NCBI RefSeq assembly: GCF_000711715.1
Contig: NZ_JONN01000001.1
Location: 1,853,501-1,917,500, forward strand
Length of the DNA: 64,000 nt
Direction: 5' to 3'
DNA from: Sphingomonas astaxanthinifaciens DSM 22298
GTDB taxonomy: Bacteria; Pseudomonadota; Alphaproteobacteria; Sphingomonadales; Sphingomonadaceae
Shown: piece after piece, positions 56,956 through 64,000 of the stretch
Position numbering within the stretch: the stretch's first letter is position 1
Layout: the number at the start of each line of letters is the position of its first letter
Made by a program: the position numbers and the translations under genes
Notes under the pieces: model-generated
What the model was told of the DNA's origin: nothing
Database searches by the model: none
Seen by the model: only the letters and a program-made list of their open reading frames with translations

Positions 56956-58209
56956 ATGGCCCAAATCTCCACCCCCCAGCCCATCCGCGGAATGCAATCC
57001 CTGCTCGGTGACGAGGCGGACCGCTTCGCGCATGTCGTCGCGACCTTCGACCGGGTCCGCCGGCTGTTCGGTTTTCGCCGGGTCGAGGTGCCCGTGCTCG
57101 AGCCGACCGCGGTCTTCGCCCGTTCGCTCGGCGAAACCACCGACGTCGTCTCCAAGGAGATGTACACCTTCGAGGATCGCTCGGGCGACAGCGTCACCCT
57201 GCGGCCCGAATTTACCGCCGGAATCTCCCGCGCCTTTCTCACCGAGGGCTGGCAGCAGTTCGCGCCCCTGAAGGTCGCGACCCACGGCCCCGCCTTCCGC
57301 TACGAACGCCCGCAGAAGGGCCGCTTCCGCCAGTTCCACCAGCTCGACGCCGAAATCCTCGGCGCGGGTGAACCGCAGGCCGACGTCGAGGTGCTGAGCT
57401 TCGCCGACCTGCTGCTGCGCGAGCTCGGCCTCGGCGACAGCATCGTCTGCAAGCTCAACACGCTGGGCGATCCCGTCACCCGCGCGGCCTGGCGCGACGC
57501 GCTCTACGAGCATTTCGCCGCGCACCGCGCCGATCTCAGCGAGGACAGCCGCGACCGGCTCGACCGCAACCCCGTGCGGATCCTCGACAGCAAGGCCCAT
57601 GCAGACTGGCCGATCGTTGATTCGGCCCCCGCGATCGACGAGTTCCTGACCGCCGAGGCGAGCGACTTCTTCGCCGCGGTCACCGCCGGCCTGGATGCCG
57701 CCGGGGTCCGCTGGGAGCGCGCCCCGCGCCTCGTCCGCGGCCTCGATTACTATCGCCACACCGCGTTCGAGTTCGTCACCGACACATTGGGCGCGCAGGG
57801 CACCGTCCTGGCCGGCGGCCGCTACGACGGGCTGATCGAGGCGCTCGGCGGCCCGCACACCCCGGCGATCGGCTGGGCGGCAGGGATCGAGCGGCTGAGC
57901 ATGATGATCGCCGCCCCGCGCGAGGCCGTGCCGGTCGCGGTGGTCGCGGAGAATGCCGGGCGCGAGGCCGCGGCGACGCGCTTCGTCGCCATCCTTCGCC
58001 GCCACGGCGTCGCGGCCGAGGCACTGGTCACCGGAAGCCCCAAGAAGCGCTACCAGCGCGCGATGAAGGCCAGTCCGCCGGCGATCCTCAGCCTCGACAT
58101 CCGCGACGGCGCGCCCTCGGCCAACTTCAAGCTCCTCGACGAGAATGACGCCGCCGCCCAGCGTGCCGGCGAGATCTTCGAGCACGAGCGGGCCAGCCTG
58201 ATCGCATGA
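56956..58209 (+). CDS. hisS: Histidine--tRNA ligase
   Basis: 417 residues. Class II motif 1 region ([20 protein letters not shown]), motif 2 [20 protein letters not shown], the HisRS-specific [28 protein letters not shown] and motif 3 [14 protein letters not shown] are all there, then an anticodon-binding domain ending at residue 417. HisZ, the paralogue in histidine synthesis, lacks several of these, so a true synthetase is favoured. The open frame reaches back to 56848, but the ATG at 56956 fits the family. Its stop overlaps the prfA ATG by four bases. Confidence 0.94.
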   Translation: MAQISTPQPIRGMQSLLGDEADRFAHVVATFDRVRRLFGFRRVEVPVLEPTAVFARSLGETTDVVSKEMYTFEDRSGDSVTLRPEFTAGISRAFLTEGWQQFAPLKVATHGPAFRYERPQKGRFRQFHQLDAEILGAGEPQADVEVLSFADLLLRELGLGDSIVCKLNTLGDPVTRAAWRDALYEHFAAHRADLSEDSRDRLDRNPVRILDSKAHADWPIVDSAPAIDEFLTAEASDFFAAVTAGLDAAGVRWERAPRLVRGLDYYRHTAFEFVTDTLGAQGTVLAGGRYDGLIEALGGPHTPAIGWAAGIERLSMMIAAPREAVPVAVVAENAGREAAATRFVAILRRHGVAAEALVTGSPKKRYQRAMKASPPAILSLDIRDGAPSANFKLLDENDAAAQRAGEIFEHERASLIA

Positions 58210-59282
58210 CCATGATCTCGTCCGAGCGGATCGCCCAGATCGAGGCGAAGCGGCAGGAATTGTCCGAAGCCATGTCGTCCGGCGACCTCGCCCCCGACGT
58301 CTTCGTCCGCCTGTCCAAGGAATATGCGCAGATCGAGCCCGTGGCCGCCGCGGCGCGCGAAGTCCGCCGGCTGAGGGCCGAGCGCGAGAGCCTCGGCCAC
58401 ATGACCCGCGACGGCGACGAGGAATTGCGCGCCATGGCCGCCGAGGAGCTGGCGCTGATCGAGGAAGCGCTGCCCAAGGCCGAGCGCGCGCTCGCGATCC
58501 AGCTCCTGCCCAAGGATTCGGCCGACGAGCGCGCCGCCATGCTCGAGGTCCGCGCCGGCACCGGCGGCGACGAGGCGGCGCTCTTCGCGGGCGACCTCCT
58601 GCGCATGTACCAGCGCTTCGCCGACGAGCAGGGCTGGAAGTTCGAGCTGATCAGCGCCTCGCAGTCCGAGGTCGGCGGCTACAAGGAAGCGGTCGCCTCG
58701 ATCGCCGGCAACGGGGTGTTCGCCCGGTTGAAGTTCGAGAGTGGCGTGCACCGCGTCCAGCGCGTCCCAGCGACCGAAAGCGGCGGGCGGATCCACACCA
58801 GCGCCGCGACCGTCGCGGTGCTGCCCGAGGCCGAGGAAGTCGACGTCCATATCGACGACAAGGACCTCAGGATCGACGTCTACCGCTCGAGCGGGCCCGG
58901 CGGCCAGTCGGTCAACACCACCGACAGCGCGGTCCGCATCACCCACTTGCCGACCGGCCTCGTCGTCATCCAGCAGGACGAGAAGAGCCAGCACAAGAAC
59001 AAGGCCAAGGCGCTGAAGGTGCTCCGCACCCGCCTGTTCGAGCTCGAGCGCGAGCGCCTCGCCTCCGAGCGGGCGGGCGCGCGCAAGTCGATGGTCGGCT
59101 CGGGCGACCGGTCGGAGCGGATCCGTACCTACAATTTCCCGCAGGGCCGGGTGACCGACCACCGGATCAACCTCACCCTTCACAAGCTGCCCGAGATCCT
59201 CGAGGGTCCGGGCCTTCGCGAGCTGACCGAGGCGCTCATCGCCGAGGACGAGGCCCAGCGCCTCGCCGGCCTCGAAGAGTGA
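58206..59282 (+). CDS. prfA: Peptide chain release factor 1
   Basis: 358 residues. The stop-codon reader motif P-A-T (188-190, in [18 protein letters not shown]) marks RF1, which recognises UAA and UAG; the GGQ at 232-234 in [19 protein letters not shown] triggers peptide release. That RF1 reads UAG is relevant here, because many genes in this window end in TAG. The ATG overlaps the hisS stop and the gene's own stop overlaps the prmC GTG, so hisS-prfA-prmC are translationally coupled. A second ATG two codons in is possible. Confidence 0.97.
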   Translation: MTMISSERIAQIEAKRQELSEAMSSGDLAPDVFVRLSKEYAQIEPVAAAAREVRRLRAERESLGHMTRDGDEELRAMAAEELALIEEALPKAERALAIQLLPKDSADERAAMLEVRAGTGGDEAALFAGDLLRMYQRFADEQGWKFELISASQSEVGGYKEAVASIAGNGVFARLKFESGVHRVQRVPATESGGRIHTSAATVAVLPEAEEVDVHIDDKDLRIDVYRSSGPGGQSVNTTDSAVRITHLPTGLVVIQQDEKSQHKNKAKALKVLRTRLFELERERLASERAGARKSMVGSGDRSERIRTYNFPQGRVTDHRINLTLHKLPEILEGPGLRELTEALIAEDEAQRLAGLEE

Positions 59283-60121
59283 GCAGCGCGGCGTCAGCCA
59301 AGGCGGTCGAACGGGTCATCGCCGATGCGGTCCGCCGGCTTCCCGACTGCACCGACACGCCGCGGCTCGACGCTGAACTCCTGCTCGCCCATGCCTACGG
59401 GATCGAGCGCGACGAACTCCTCCTCCACCCCCCGGGCGGCCCGGTCCCCCCAAGCTTCGCCGACTTCCTCGAGCGGCGCTGCAAGGGGGAGCCCGTTGCC
59501 TACATCACCGGCCGCCGCGCCTTCTGGAACATCGAGCTCGAGGTCGGTCCCGGCGTGCTCATCCCGCGCCCCGACAGCGAGACGCTGATCGCCTCGGCGA
59601 TCGAGCATTTCGCCAGGACCGACGGCCCCGAGCGGATCCTCGACCTCGGGACCGGGCCGGGCACCCTGCTCCTTGCGGCGCTCGACCAGTGGCCGCGCGC
59701 GACCGGGCTCGGGATCGACGCCAGCGAGGCGGCGCTCGCTTACGCCCAGCGCAATGCCGCCCGCCTCGGCCTTGCCCCCCGCGCCCATTTCCGCCTCGGC
59801 GACTGGGCGAAGAAGGTCACCGAGCGGTTCGACCTCCTGCTGTGCAATCCGCCCTATGTCGCGACCGACGCCGAGCTGGGTCCCGGCGTCGCCGAGCACG
59901 AGCCGGCGGAAGCCTTGTTCGCCGGCCCCGACGGGCTCGATGATTACCGCCGCCTCGCGCCCGAGGTCGGGCGCCTGCTCAATCCGGGCGGGCTGGCCGC
60001 GATCGAGATCGGCTACGACCAGGCCGACGCGGCGGCAGCGCTCTTCCGCGAGGCGGGCCTCGCCCCCGAGCTGGCCCGGGATCTCGCCGGCCGGCCGCGG
60101 GCGCTGCTCATCCGCGCCTGA
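59279..60121 (+). CDS. prmC: Release factor glutamine methyltransferase
   Basis: 280 residues from a GTG at 59279 overlapping the prfA stop (GTGA). PrmC methylates the Gln of the GGQ motif in release factors 1 and 2. The N-terminal helical domain ([20 protein letters not shown], then [12 protein letters not shown]) precedes a Rossmann methyltransferase with the SAM site [15 protein letters not shown] and the catalytic NPPY at 190-193. Coupling to prfA puts the modifying enzyme with its substrate. A DUF4167 gene follows after 227 bases, as in many alphaproteobacteria. Confidence 0.95.
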   Translation: MSSAASAKAVERVIADAVRRLPDCTDTPRLDAELLLAHAYGIERDELLLHPPGGPVPPSFADFLERRCKGEPVAYITGRRAFWNIELEVGPGVLIPRPDSETLIASAIEHFARTDGPERILDLGTGPGTLLLAALDQWPRATGLGIDASEAALAYAQRNAARLGLAPRAHFRLGDWAKKVTERFDLLLCNPPYVATDAELGPGVAEHEPAEALFAGPDGLDDYRRLAPEVGRLLNPGGLAAIEIGYDQADAAAALFREAGLAPELARDLAGRPRALLIRA

Positions 60122-60348
60122 CGATAAGGGCTTGGAAAAGCCATTCCGGCCCGCTACATCTCTTCCCAGCACCAGTCCGCCTCGACAGGCCGACTGTTGC
60201 CACCCCCGACGAAATCGCCTGTCCCGCGCCCACTGGCGCGACATCGACGACAGAGGGGACGGGCAAGCGAGCGGGTCGCTGTCCGGCACACTGGGTTACG
60301 CGCTTCGAGGAAAACGTCGGCGCTAGTGGTCAAGGAACTCAACGCTTG

Positions 60349-61041
60349 ATGAACAATCGCCAGAACGGCCGCCGTCGCGGTCGTGGGGGTCAGCGGCCGC
60401 AGGGTCTGGGTGGCGGCGGTGGGGGCGGCAACAGCCGCGACCAGCGGAGCCGTGGCAATGCCGCGCAGCTGCTCGAGAAGTACAAGAACATGGCGCGCGA
60501 CGCCCAGCTCGCGGGCGACCGTGTGCAGACCGAATATTACCTCCAGTTCGCCGATCACTATTTCCGGGTGCTGAGCGAGACCCGCTCGCGCTTCGAGGAC
60601 CAGCGCCCCAGTCGCGGTGACGACGACGAGGACGAGGGCGACGAGGATCTGATCGACGGCGAGGGCGAGGACGAGGCGTCCGAGCAGCGCCAGGAGCGCC
60701 AGCCTCGGCAGGACCGCTACGAGCGGCGAGACCGCGGCGAGCGCCAGGACCGTCCCGAGCGGGGCGACCGGCAGGAGCGCGCCGAGCGTCAGGATCGCGG
60801 CGACCGTCCTGAGCGGGCCGAGCGTCCGCGCCGGGAGCGTTTCGAGCGTCCGCGCCGCGAGGACGAGGGTGCCGAGCCCGCCGACACCGAGCAGCCCGTC
60901 GGGATCGCCGACTTCCTGCCGCCGGCGATCGGTCCGGTCGGCGAGGTCGCGTCTGACGAGACCGAGGAGGCGCCGCGTCCCCGCCGCACGCGCCGGCCGC
61001 GCGTCAAGGACAATGACGACGGGGTCGCGCCCGCCGCCTGA
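60349..61041 (+). CDS. DUF4167 domain protein with charged repeat tail
   Basis: 230 residues. The DUF4167 core is near the N-terminus: RGNAAQLLEKYKNMARDAQLAG (two parts) and RVQTEYYLQFADHYFRVL, after a basic Arg/Gly start (MNNRQNGRRRGRGGQRPQG). Residues 90-190 are an acidic run and then a quasi-repeat of E-R-Q-D-R, R-P-E-R and G-D-R units, probably disordered. The family is almost confined to alphaproteobacteria and sits next to prmC; function is unknown, although the basic start suggests RNA binding. A hairpin follows the stop. Confidence 0.88.
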   Translation: MNNRQNGRRRGRGGQRPQGLGGGGGGGNSRDQRSRGNAAQLLEKYKNMARDAQLAGDRVQTEYYLQFADHYFRVLSETRSRFEDQRPSRGDDDEDEGDEDLIDGEGEDEASEQRQERQPRQDRYERRDRGERQDRPERGDRQERAERQDRGDRPERAERPRRERFERPRREDEGAEPADTEQPVGIADFLPPAIGPVGEVASDETEEAPRPRRTRRPRVKDNDDGVAPAA

Positions 61042-61048
61042 CCGGGCA

Positions 61049-61070
61049 GGCGTGGCGGCACCGCCACGCC
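61049..61070 (+). terminator. Hairpin after the DUF4167 gene
   Basis: GGCGTGGCGG (61049-61058) and CCGCCACGCC (61061-61070) are exact reverse complements only two bases apart, giving a nine- or eight-pair stem in practice. It has no U-run. It is the likely end of the DUF4167 transcript before the DUF4139 promoter. Confidence 0.55.
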
Positions 61071-61102
61071 GTTGATCGAACCGTGGTCGTTCAGTTGACG
61101 TC

Positions 61103-61121
61103 CATGTGACAGTGTCACATG
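61103..61121. promoter_or_regulatory. Perfect 9-1-9 palindrome in the DUF4139 promoter
   Basis: CATGTGACA-G-TGTCACATG is a flawless 19-base inverted repeat. It begins three bases after a TTGACG -35 candidate (61095-61100) and covers the spacer and the likely -10 (61118-61123). TGTGA and TCACA half-sites recall CRP/FNR boxes, but the spacer is five, not six. A repressor operator is the best reading. Confidence 0.65.
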
Positions 61122-61153
61122 CTGTCTTCCTCGCTTGGGGAAGGAGCATGGTG

Positions 61154-62557
61154 ATGCGCGTGGTCGTGGGTCTTCTAGCCGCCGTCGCGGCCGTTCCGGC
61201 GGTCGCCCAGAGCATTCCCGCCCCCGAGGCGAGCGCCCAGGGCAATGTCGCGGTCACCATCTACAATAACAATCTCGCGCTGGTGCAGGACCGGCGCGAG
61301 TTGACCCTGCCTGCCGGCCGGTCACGCCAGGAGTTTCCCGACGTGTCCGCGCAGATCCGCGCCGAGACCGTCACGCTTGCCGGCAGCGACATCGGCATCG
61401 TCGAGCAGAACTTCGACTATGATCTCCTCAGTCCCAGCGCGCTGATGCAGAAGGCGGTGGGCGAGACCATCACCATCGTCCGGATCAACCCCGCCACCGG
61501 CGCCGAGACCCGTGAGCGCGCCCGGGTCCTCGCGGCCAATGGCGGCGTCGTGCTCCAGATCGGCGACCGGATCGAGGTGCTGCGCGACGACGGCCTCCCC
61601 GTTCGGGTGATCTTCGACAAGGTCCCCGAGGGCCTCCGTCCGCGCCCGACCCTGTCGGTGACGCTCACCGCGCCCCGCGGTGGCCGCCAGCCGGTGACGC
61701 TCACCTACCTCACCCCCGGGCTCGGCTGGGACGCCGATTATGTCGCGCTGTTCGACGAGGCCGCCGGGCGGATGAATGTCCAGGGCTGGATCACGCTCAA
61801 CAACCAGAGCGGCACCGCCTATCGCAATGCCGAGGTCGTGCTGGTCGCCGGCGCGGTCGGCGGCGAGGCGCAGCGCTACGACGGCCGTTTCCGACCGTCT
61901 CCGCCGCCGCCGCTCCGCAATGCCGGGACCGAGACCGCCAATCGCGAGCGGATCGGCGACTATTATCTCTATCCGCTGCCCGAGCGGACCACGATCGCCC
62001 AGGCCCAGCAGAAGCAGGTCAGCTTCCTCGACGTGTCCGGCGCCCCGGCCCAGCGCGCCTACGAATATCGCAACGGCTGGCTCGGCTCGTCCGACCAGCC
62101 GGTCAGCGCCAACACCGTGCTGCGCTTCTCGACCGGCCGGACGCAGGGCCTTGGCGACGCCCTCCCGGCGGGCACGGTCCGGGTCTATCAGCGCGACAGT
62201 CGCGGAACCCCGCAATTCGTCGGCGAATCGCGGATCGGCCACACCCCGATGGGCAGCGAGCTCGGGCTGACCACCGGCCAGGCCTTCGACATCAAGGTCC
62301 AGCCGACGGTCGAGCAGCGCACCCGCCTCGATTCGGACGGCAGTCGCTGGCGGACCGCAATGCGGTACAAGCTCACCAATGCCTCGCCGAGGCCGGTGAC
62401 CGTGGTCCTCTTCCAGGATGGCCTGTGGGGCGACACGCGAATCGTCAGCGAAAGCCAGAAGAGCGAACGCAACTCCGCCGACGCGGCAATCTGGCGCGTG
62501 GCCGTCCCCGCCAATGGCGAGGCCAGCGTCACCGCCGTCTTCGACACCCGCTACTGA
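61154..62557 (+). CDS. DUF4139 domain secreted protein (first of a tandem pair)
   Basis: 467 residues from the ATG at 61154, which is seven bases after AAGGAG; the ATG at 61148 is too close to it. The signal peptide MRVVVGLLAAVAAVPAVAQS is followed by a beta-rich protein: VAVTIYNNNLALVQDRREL near the start, VTLTYLTPGLGWDADYVALF in the middle and a DUF4139 C-terminal half with YYLYPLPERTTIAQAQQKQVSF (two parts) and TVEQRTRLDSDG. DUF4139 proteins are predicted periplasmic or surface proteins of unknown function. The adjacent paralogue begins 12 bases later, so both are controlled by the palindromic promoter upstream. Confidence 0.85.
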   Translation: MRVVVGLLAAVAAVPAVAQSIPAPEASAQGNVAVTIYNNNLALVQDRRELTLPAGRSRQEFPDVSAQIRAETVTLAGSDIGIVEQNFDYDLLSPSALMQKAVGETITIVRINPATGAETRERARVLAANGGVVLQIGDRIEVLRDDGLPVRVIFDKVPEGLRPRPTLSVTLTAPRGGRQPVTLTYLTPGLGWDADYVALFDEAAGRMNVQGWITLNNQSGTAYRNAEVVLVAGAVGGEAQRYDGRFRPSPPPPLRNAGTETANRERIGDYYLYPLPERTTIAQAQQKQVSFLDVSGAPAQRAYEYRNGWLGSSDQPVSANTVLRFSTGRTQGLGDALPAGTVRVYQRDSRGTPQFVGESRIGHTPMGSELGLTTGQAFDIKVQPTVEQRTRLDSDGSRWRTAMRYKLTNASPRPVTVVLFQDGLWGDTRIVSESQKSERNSADAAIWRVAVPANGEASVTAVFDTRY

Positions 62558-62568
62558 GGCCCCGGGCG

Positions 62569-64000
62569 ATGCGCGCCCTCGCGCTTCTCCTGCTGGTGCT
62601 CCCGGGACCGGTCATGGCGCAGGTCGCGGTGACCTCGCCCCGGCCCGAGCGGGTCGCGGTCACCGTCTACCGCGACCTCAACCGCGGCAATCGCGCGCTC
62701 GAGCGCAACTGGCTGAACGGCTATGCCCTGATCAGCGAGGCCCGCACCATCGCCATTCCCGCCGGCGAATCGGAGCTTCGTTTCGAGGGCGTTGCCAGCG
62801 GGATCATCCCGCAGAGCGCGATCGTCGCCGGCGTCCCCGAGGGGCTCCTCGAGCGCAACCGCGATGCCCTGTTGCTCTCGGCCGGAAGCCTGATCGACCG
62901 CTCGCTCGGCCAGCGGGTCAGCCTGCGCCGGACCGACAGGGCGACCGGCAAGGTGGTGACCGAGGACGCCATCGTCCGCACCGGAAGCCAAAGCGGCGTC
63001 GTGCTCCAGACCGCGGCGGGCATCGAGGCCCTGCGCTGCAGCGGCCTCGCCGAAACCCTTGCCTACGACCGTGTCCCGCCCGGCCTCAGCGCCAGGCCGA
63101 CGCTCTCGGTCCGGGTCCGCGCGCGCCAGGCGCTGCAGGCGACCGTCACCCTCTCCTATCTCGCCACCGGCTTCGACTGGCAGGCGGATTATGTCGCGAC
63201 CCTGTCGCCCGACGAGCGCCGCCTCGAGCTCAGGGCCTGGCTGACGCTCGCCAGCACCGACGACACGAGCTTCGTCGATGCGACGACCCAGGCGGTCGCG
63301 GGCCGGGTCAATCGCGAGGATGCCGAGGTGCCCGACGCCGAGGCGCCGCCGATCCGGCTGCAATGCTGGCCGCAGGGCACGACCAGCGAGATCGAGACGG
63401 AGCAGCCCGGCTTTCCGCCGCCGCCACCGCCCCCGCCGCCAATGGCGGCCGCACCGGCGATGGAAAGCGCCCAGGACATCGTCGTCACCGGCATGCGGGT
63501 GATGAAGGCGAATCGCGAGCAGCTCGGCGATCTCCAGCTCTACCGAATCCCCGAACAGGTCACGGTCGCCGCCAACGCCCAGAAGCAGGTCGGCCTCATC
63601 GACCAGCCCACGGTGCGCGTGACCCCGGTCTACACCTTCCTCCTCACCGCCGATGCCCCCGACGAGGTCAATGCGACCCTCGTCCTGCGGACGCAGAACC
63701 GGGCCGCCGAGGGCCTTGGCCTGCCGCTCCCGGCGGGCCGGGTGGTGGTGATGCGCGAAGGGGGCCCCCGGCCGCTGCTGATCGGCGAGGGGTCGCTCGA
63801 CGACAAGACCATCGGGGAGAAGGTCGAAGTCGCACTCGACGACGTGCCCGGAGTCCGCGCCCGGCTCGTCCGGACCGCGCCTGAGCGCTTCCGGCTCGAC
63901 CTCAGCAACGACCGCTCGGTCCCAGTCGCGGTCGAGGTGAAACTACTCCTCGCGGACGGCAAGCGAATCAGTGCCGACGGCAAGCTGGTTCGCCGCGACG
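62569..64000 (+). CDS. DUF4139 domain secreted protein, second copy, cut by the window end
   Basis: 477 residues are readable before the window ends. Signal peptide MRALALLLLVLPGPVMAQV. It shares the plan of the previous gene: RVAVTVYRDLNRGNRALERN (20), VTLSYLATGFDWQADYVATL, then LYRIPEQVTVAANAQKQVGL matching the other copy's LYPLPERTTIAQAQQKQV. Between these it carries a Pro-rich run and the stretch AQDIVVTGMRVMKANREQ, which looks like the leader ahead of the plug in TonB-dependent receptors and is absent from the first copy. Function unknown. Confidence 0.85.
   Translation, partial: MRALALLLLVLPGPVMAQVAVTSPRPERVAVTVYRDLNRGNRALERNWLNGYALISEARTIAIPAGESELRFEGVASGIIPQSAIVAGVPEGLLERNRDALLLSAGSLIDRSLGQRVSLRRTDRATGKVVTEDAIVRTGSQSGVVLQTAAGIEALRCSGLAETLAYDRVPPGLSARPTLSVRVRARQALQATVTLSYLATGFDWQADYVATLSPDERRLELRAWLTLASTDDTSFVDATTQAVAGRVNREDAEVPDAEAPPIRLQCWPQGTTSEIETEQPGFPPPPPPPPPMAAAPAMESAQDIVVTGMRVMKANREQLGDLQLYRIPEQVTVAANAQKQVGLIDQPTVRVTPVYTFLLTADAPDEVNATLVLRTQNRAAEGLGLPLPAGRVVVMREGGPRPLLIGEGSLDDKTIGEKVEVALDDVPGVRARLVRTAPERFRLDLSNDRSVPVAVEVKLLLADGKRISADGKLVRRD

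Noticed and set aside
54456..57242. A single 928-codon frame joining the M61 peptidase region to pyrophosphatase
   Set aside because: Only the last 178 codons make sense (pyrophosphatase). The M61 peptidase is in another frame with HEFVHSW and a signal peptide, and the two overlap by GTGA.

Overview
The window is chromosomal DNA from a very GC-rich alphaproteobacterium, most likely a member of the Sphingomonadaceae. The signs are conserved alphaproteobacterial gene orders (RNase D-lptC-lptA-lptB-rpoN; DUF3572 next to divK and rpmG; prfA-prmC-DUF4167), a COQ9 protein, a CBP3-like cytochrome bc1 chaperone, TonB-dependent receptors with the IVVTA/ITVTG-type plug leader, and a likely sigma-EcfG promoter. 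I see no prophage, insertion sequence, CRISPR array or tRNA gene. Coding density is very high, with many 1- to 20-base overlaps.

Layout. 1-5.6 kb: a cut Old Yellow Enzyme gene, an EamA transporter, COQ9, feoA-feoB behind a Fur-like palindrome, ssb, and a DUF177/CBP3-like pair. 5.7-12.6 kb: bamE, then tryptophan 2,3-dioxygenase with a kynureninase-like enzyme, a TetR regulator, and a divergent TonB receptor/MFS transporter pair with a likely operator. 12.7-17.8 kb: a secreted repeat protein behind a GGAAC-N17-CGTT promoter, a fasciclin lipoprotein, and a large MASE1 hybrid histidine kinase. 17.9-28.6 kb: the ancestral dnaN-recF-gyrB replication block, opened up by three minus-strand HTH regulators (two of them membrane-tethered), a YciB/IspZ fusion, a DEAD-box helicase and a decayed DUF2254 gene. 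28.6-39.2 kb: an EEP-family enzyme, the rpoN/lptBAC/RNase D operon, a two-domain cold-shock protein with a long Gly-rich N-terminus, a six-gene minus-strand run, divK and rpmG. 39.4-46 kb: an ATP-dependent DNA ligase, a GNAT/isoaspartyl-peptidase pair, a four-gene SPFH operon with a perfect palindrome over its start site, and an S1/P1 nuclease. 46-54.4 kb: ispG, a retropepsin-like protease, transporters, an amidase and a second TonB receptor. 54.4-64 kb: ppa and an M61 peptidase, hisS-prfA-prmC-DUF4167, and two tandem DUF4139 genes (the second cut by the window end) behind a perfect 19-bp palindrome.

Two patterns deserve attention. First, of twelve convergent gene pairs, six end in the same four bases, CTAG, so that both genes stop on overlapping TAG codons with no room for a terminator; one more overlaps by 11 bases, and the other five have a hairpin between the genes. 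Second, the regulator island between dnaN and recF carries unusual designs: a LuxR-type HTH on a membrane anchor with an outside domain, and a winged helix-membrane segment-receiver protein whose receiver would face the periplasm if only one membrane segment exists. All functional statements come from reading motifs and context; no database search was run.
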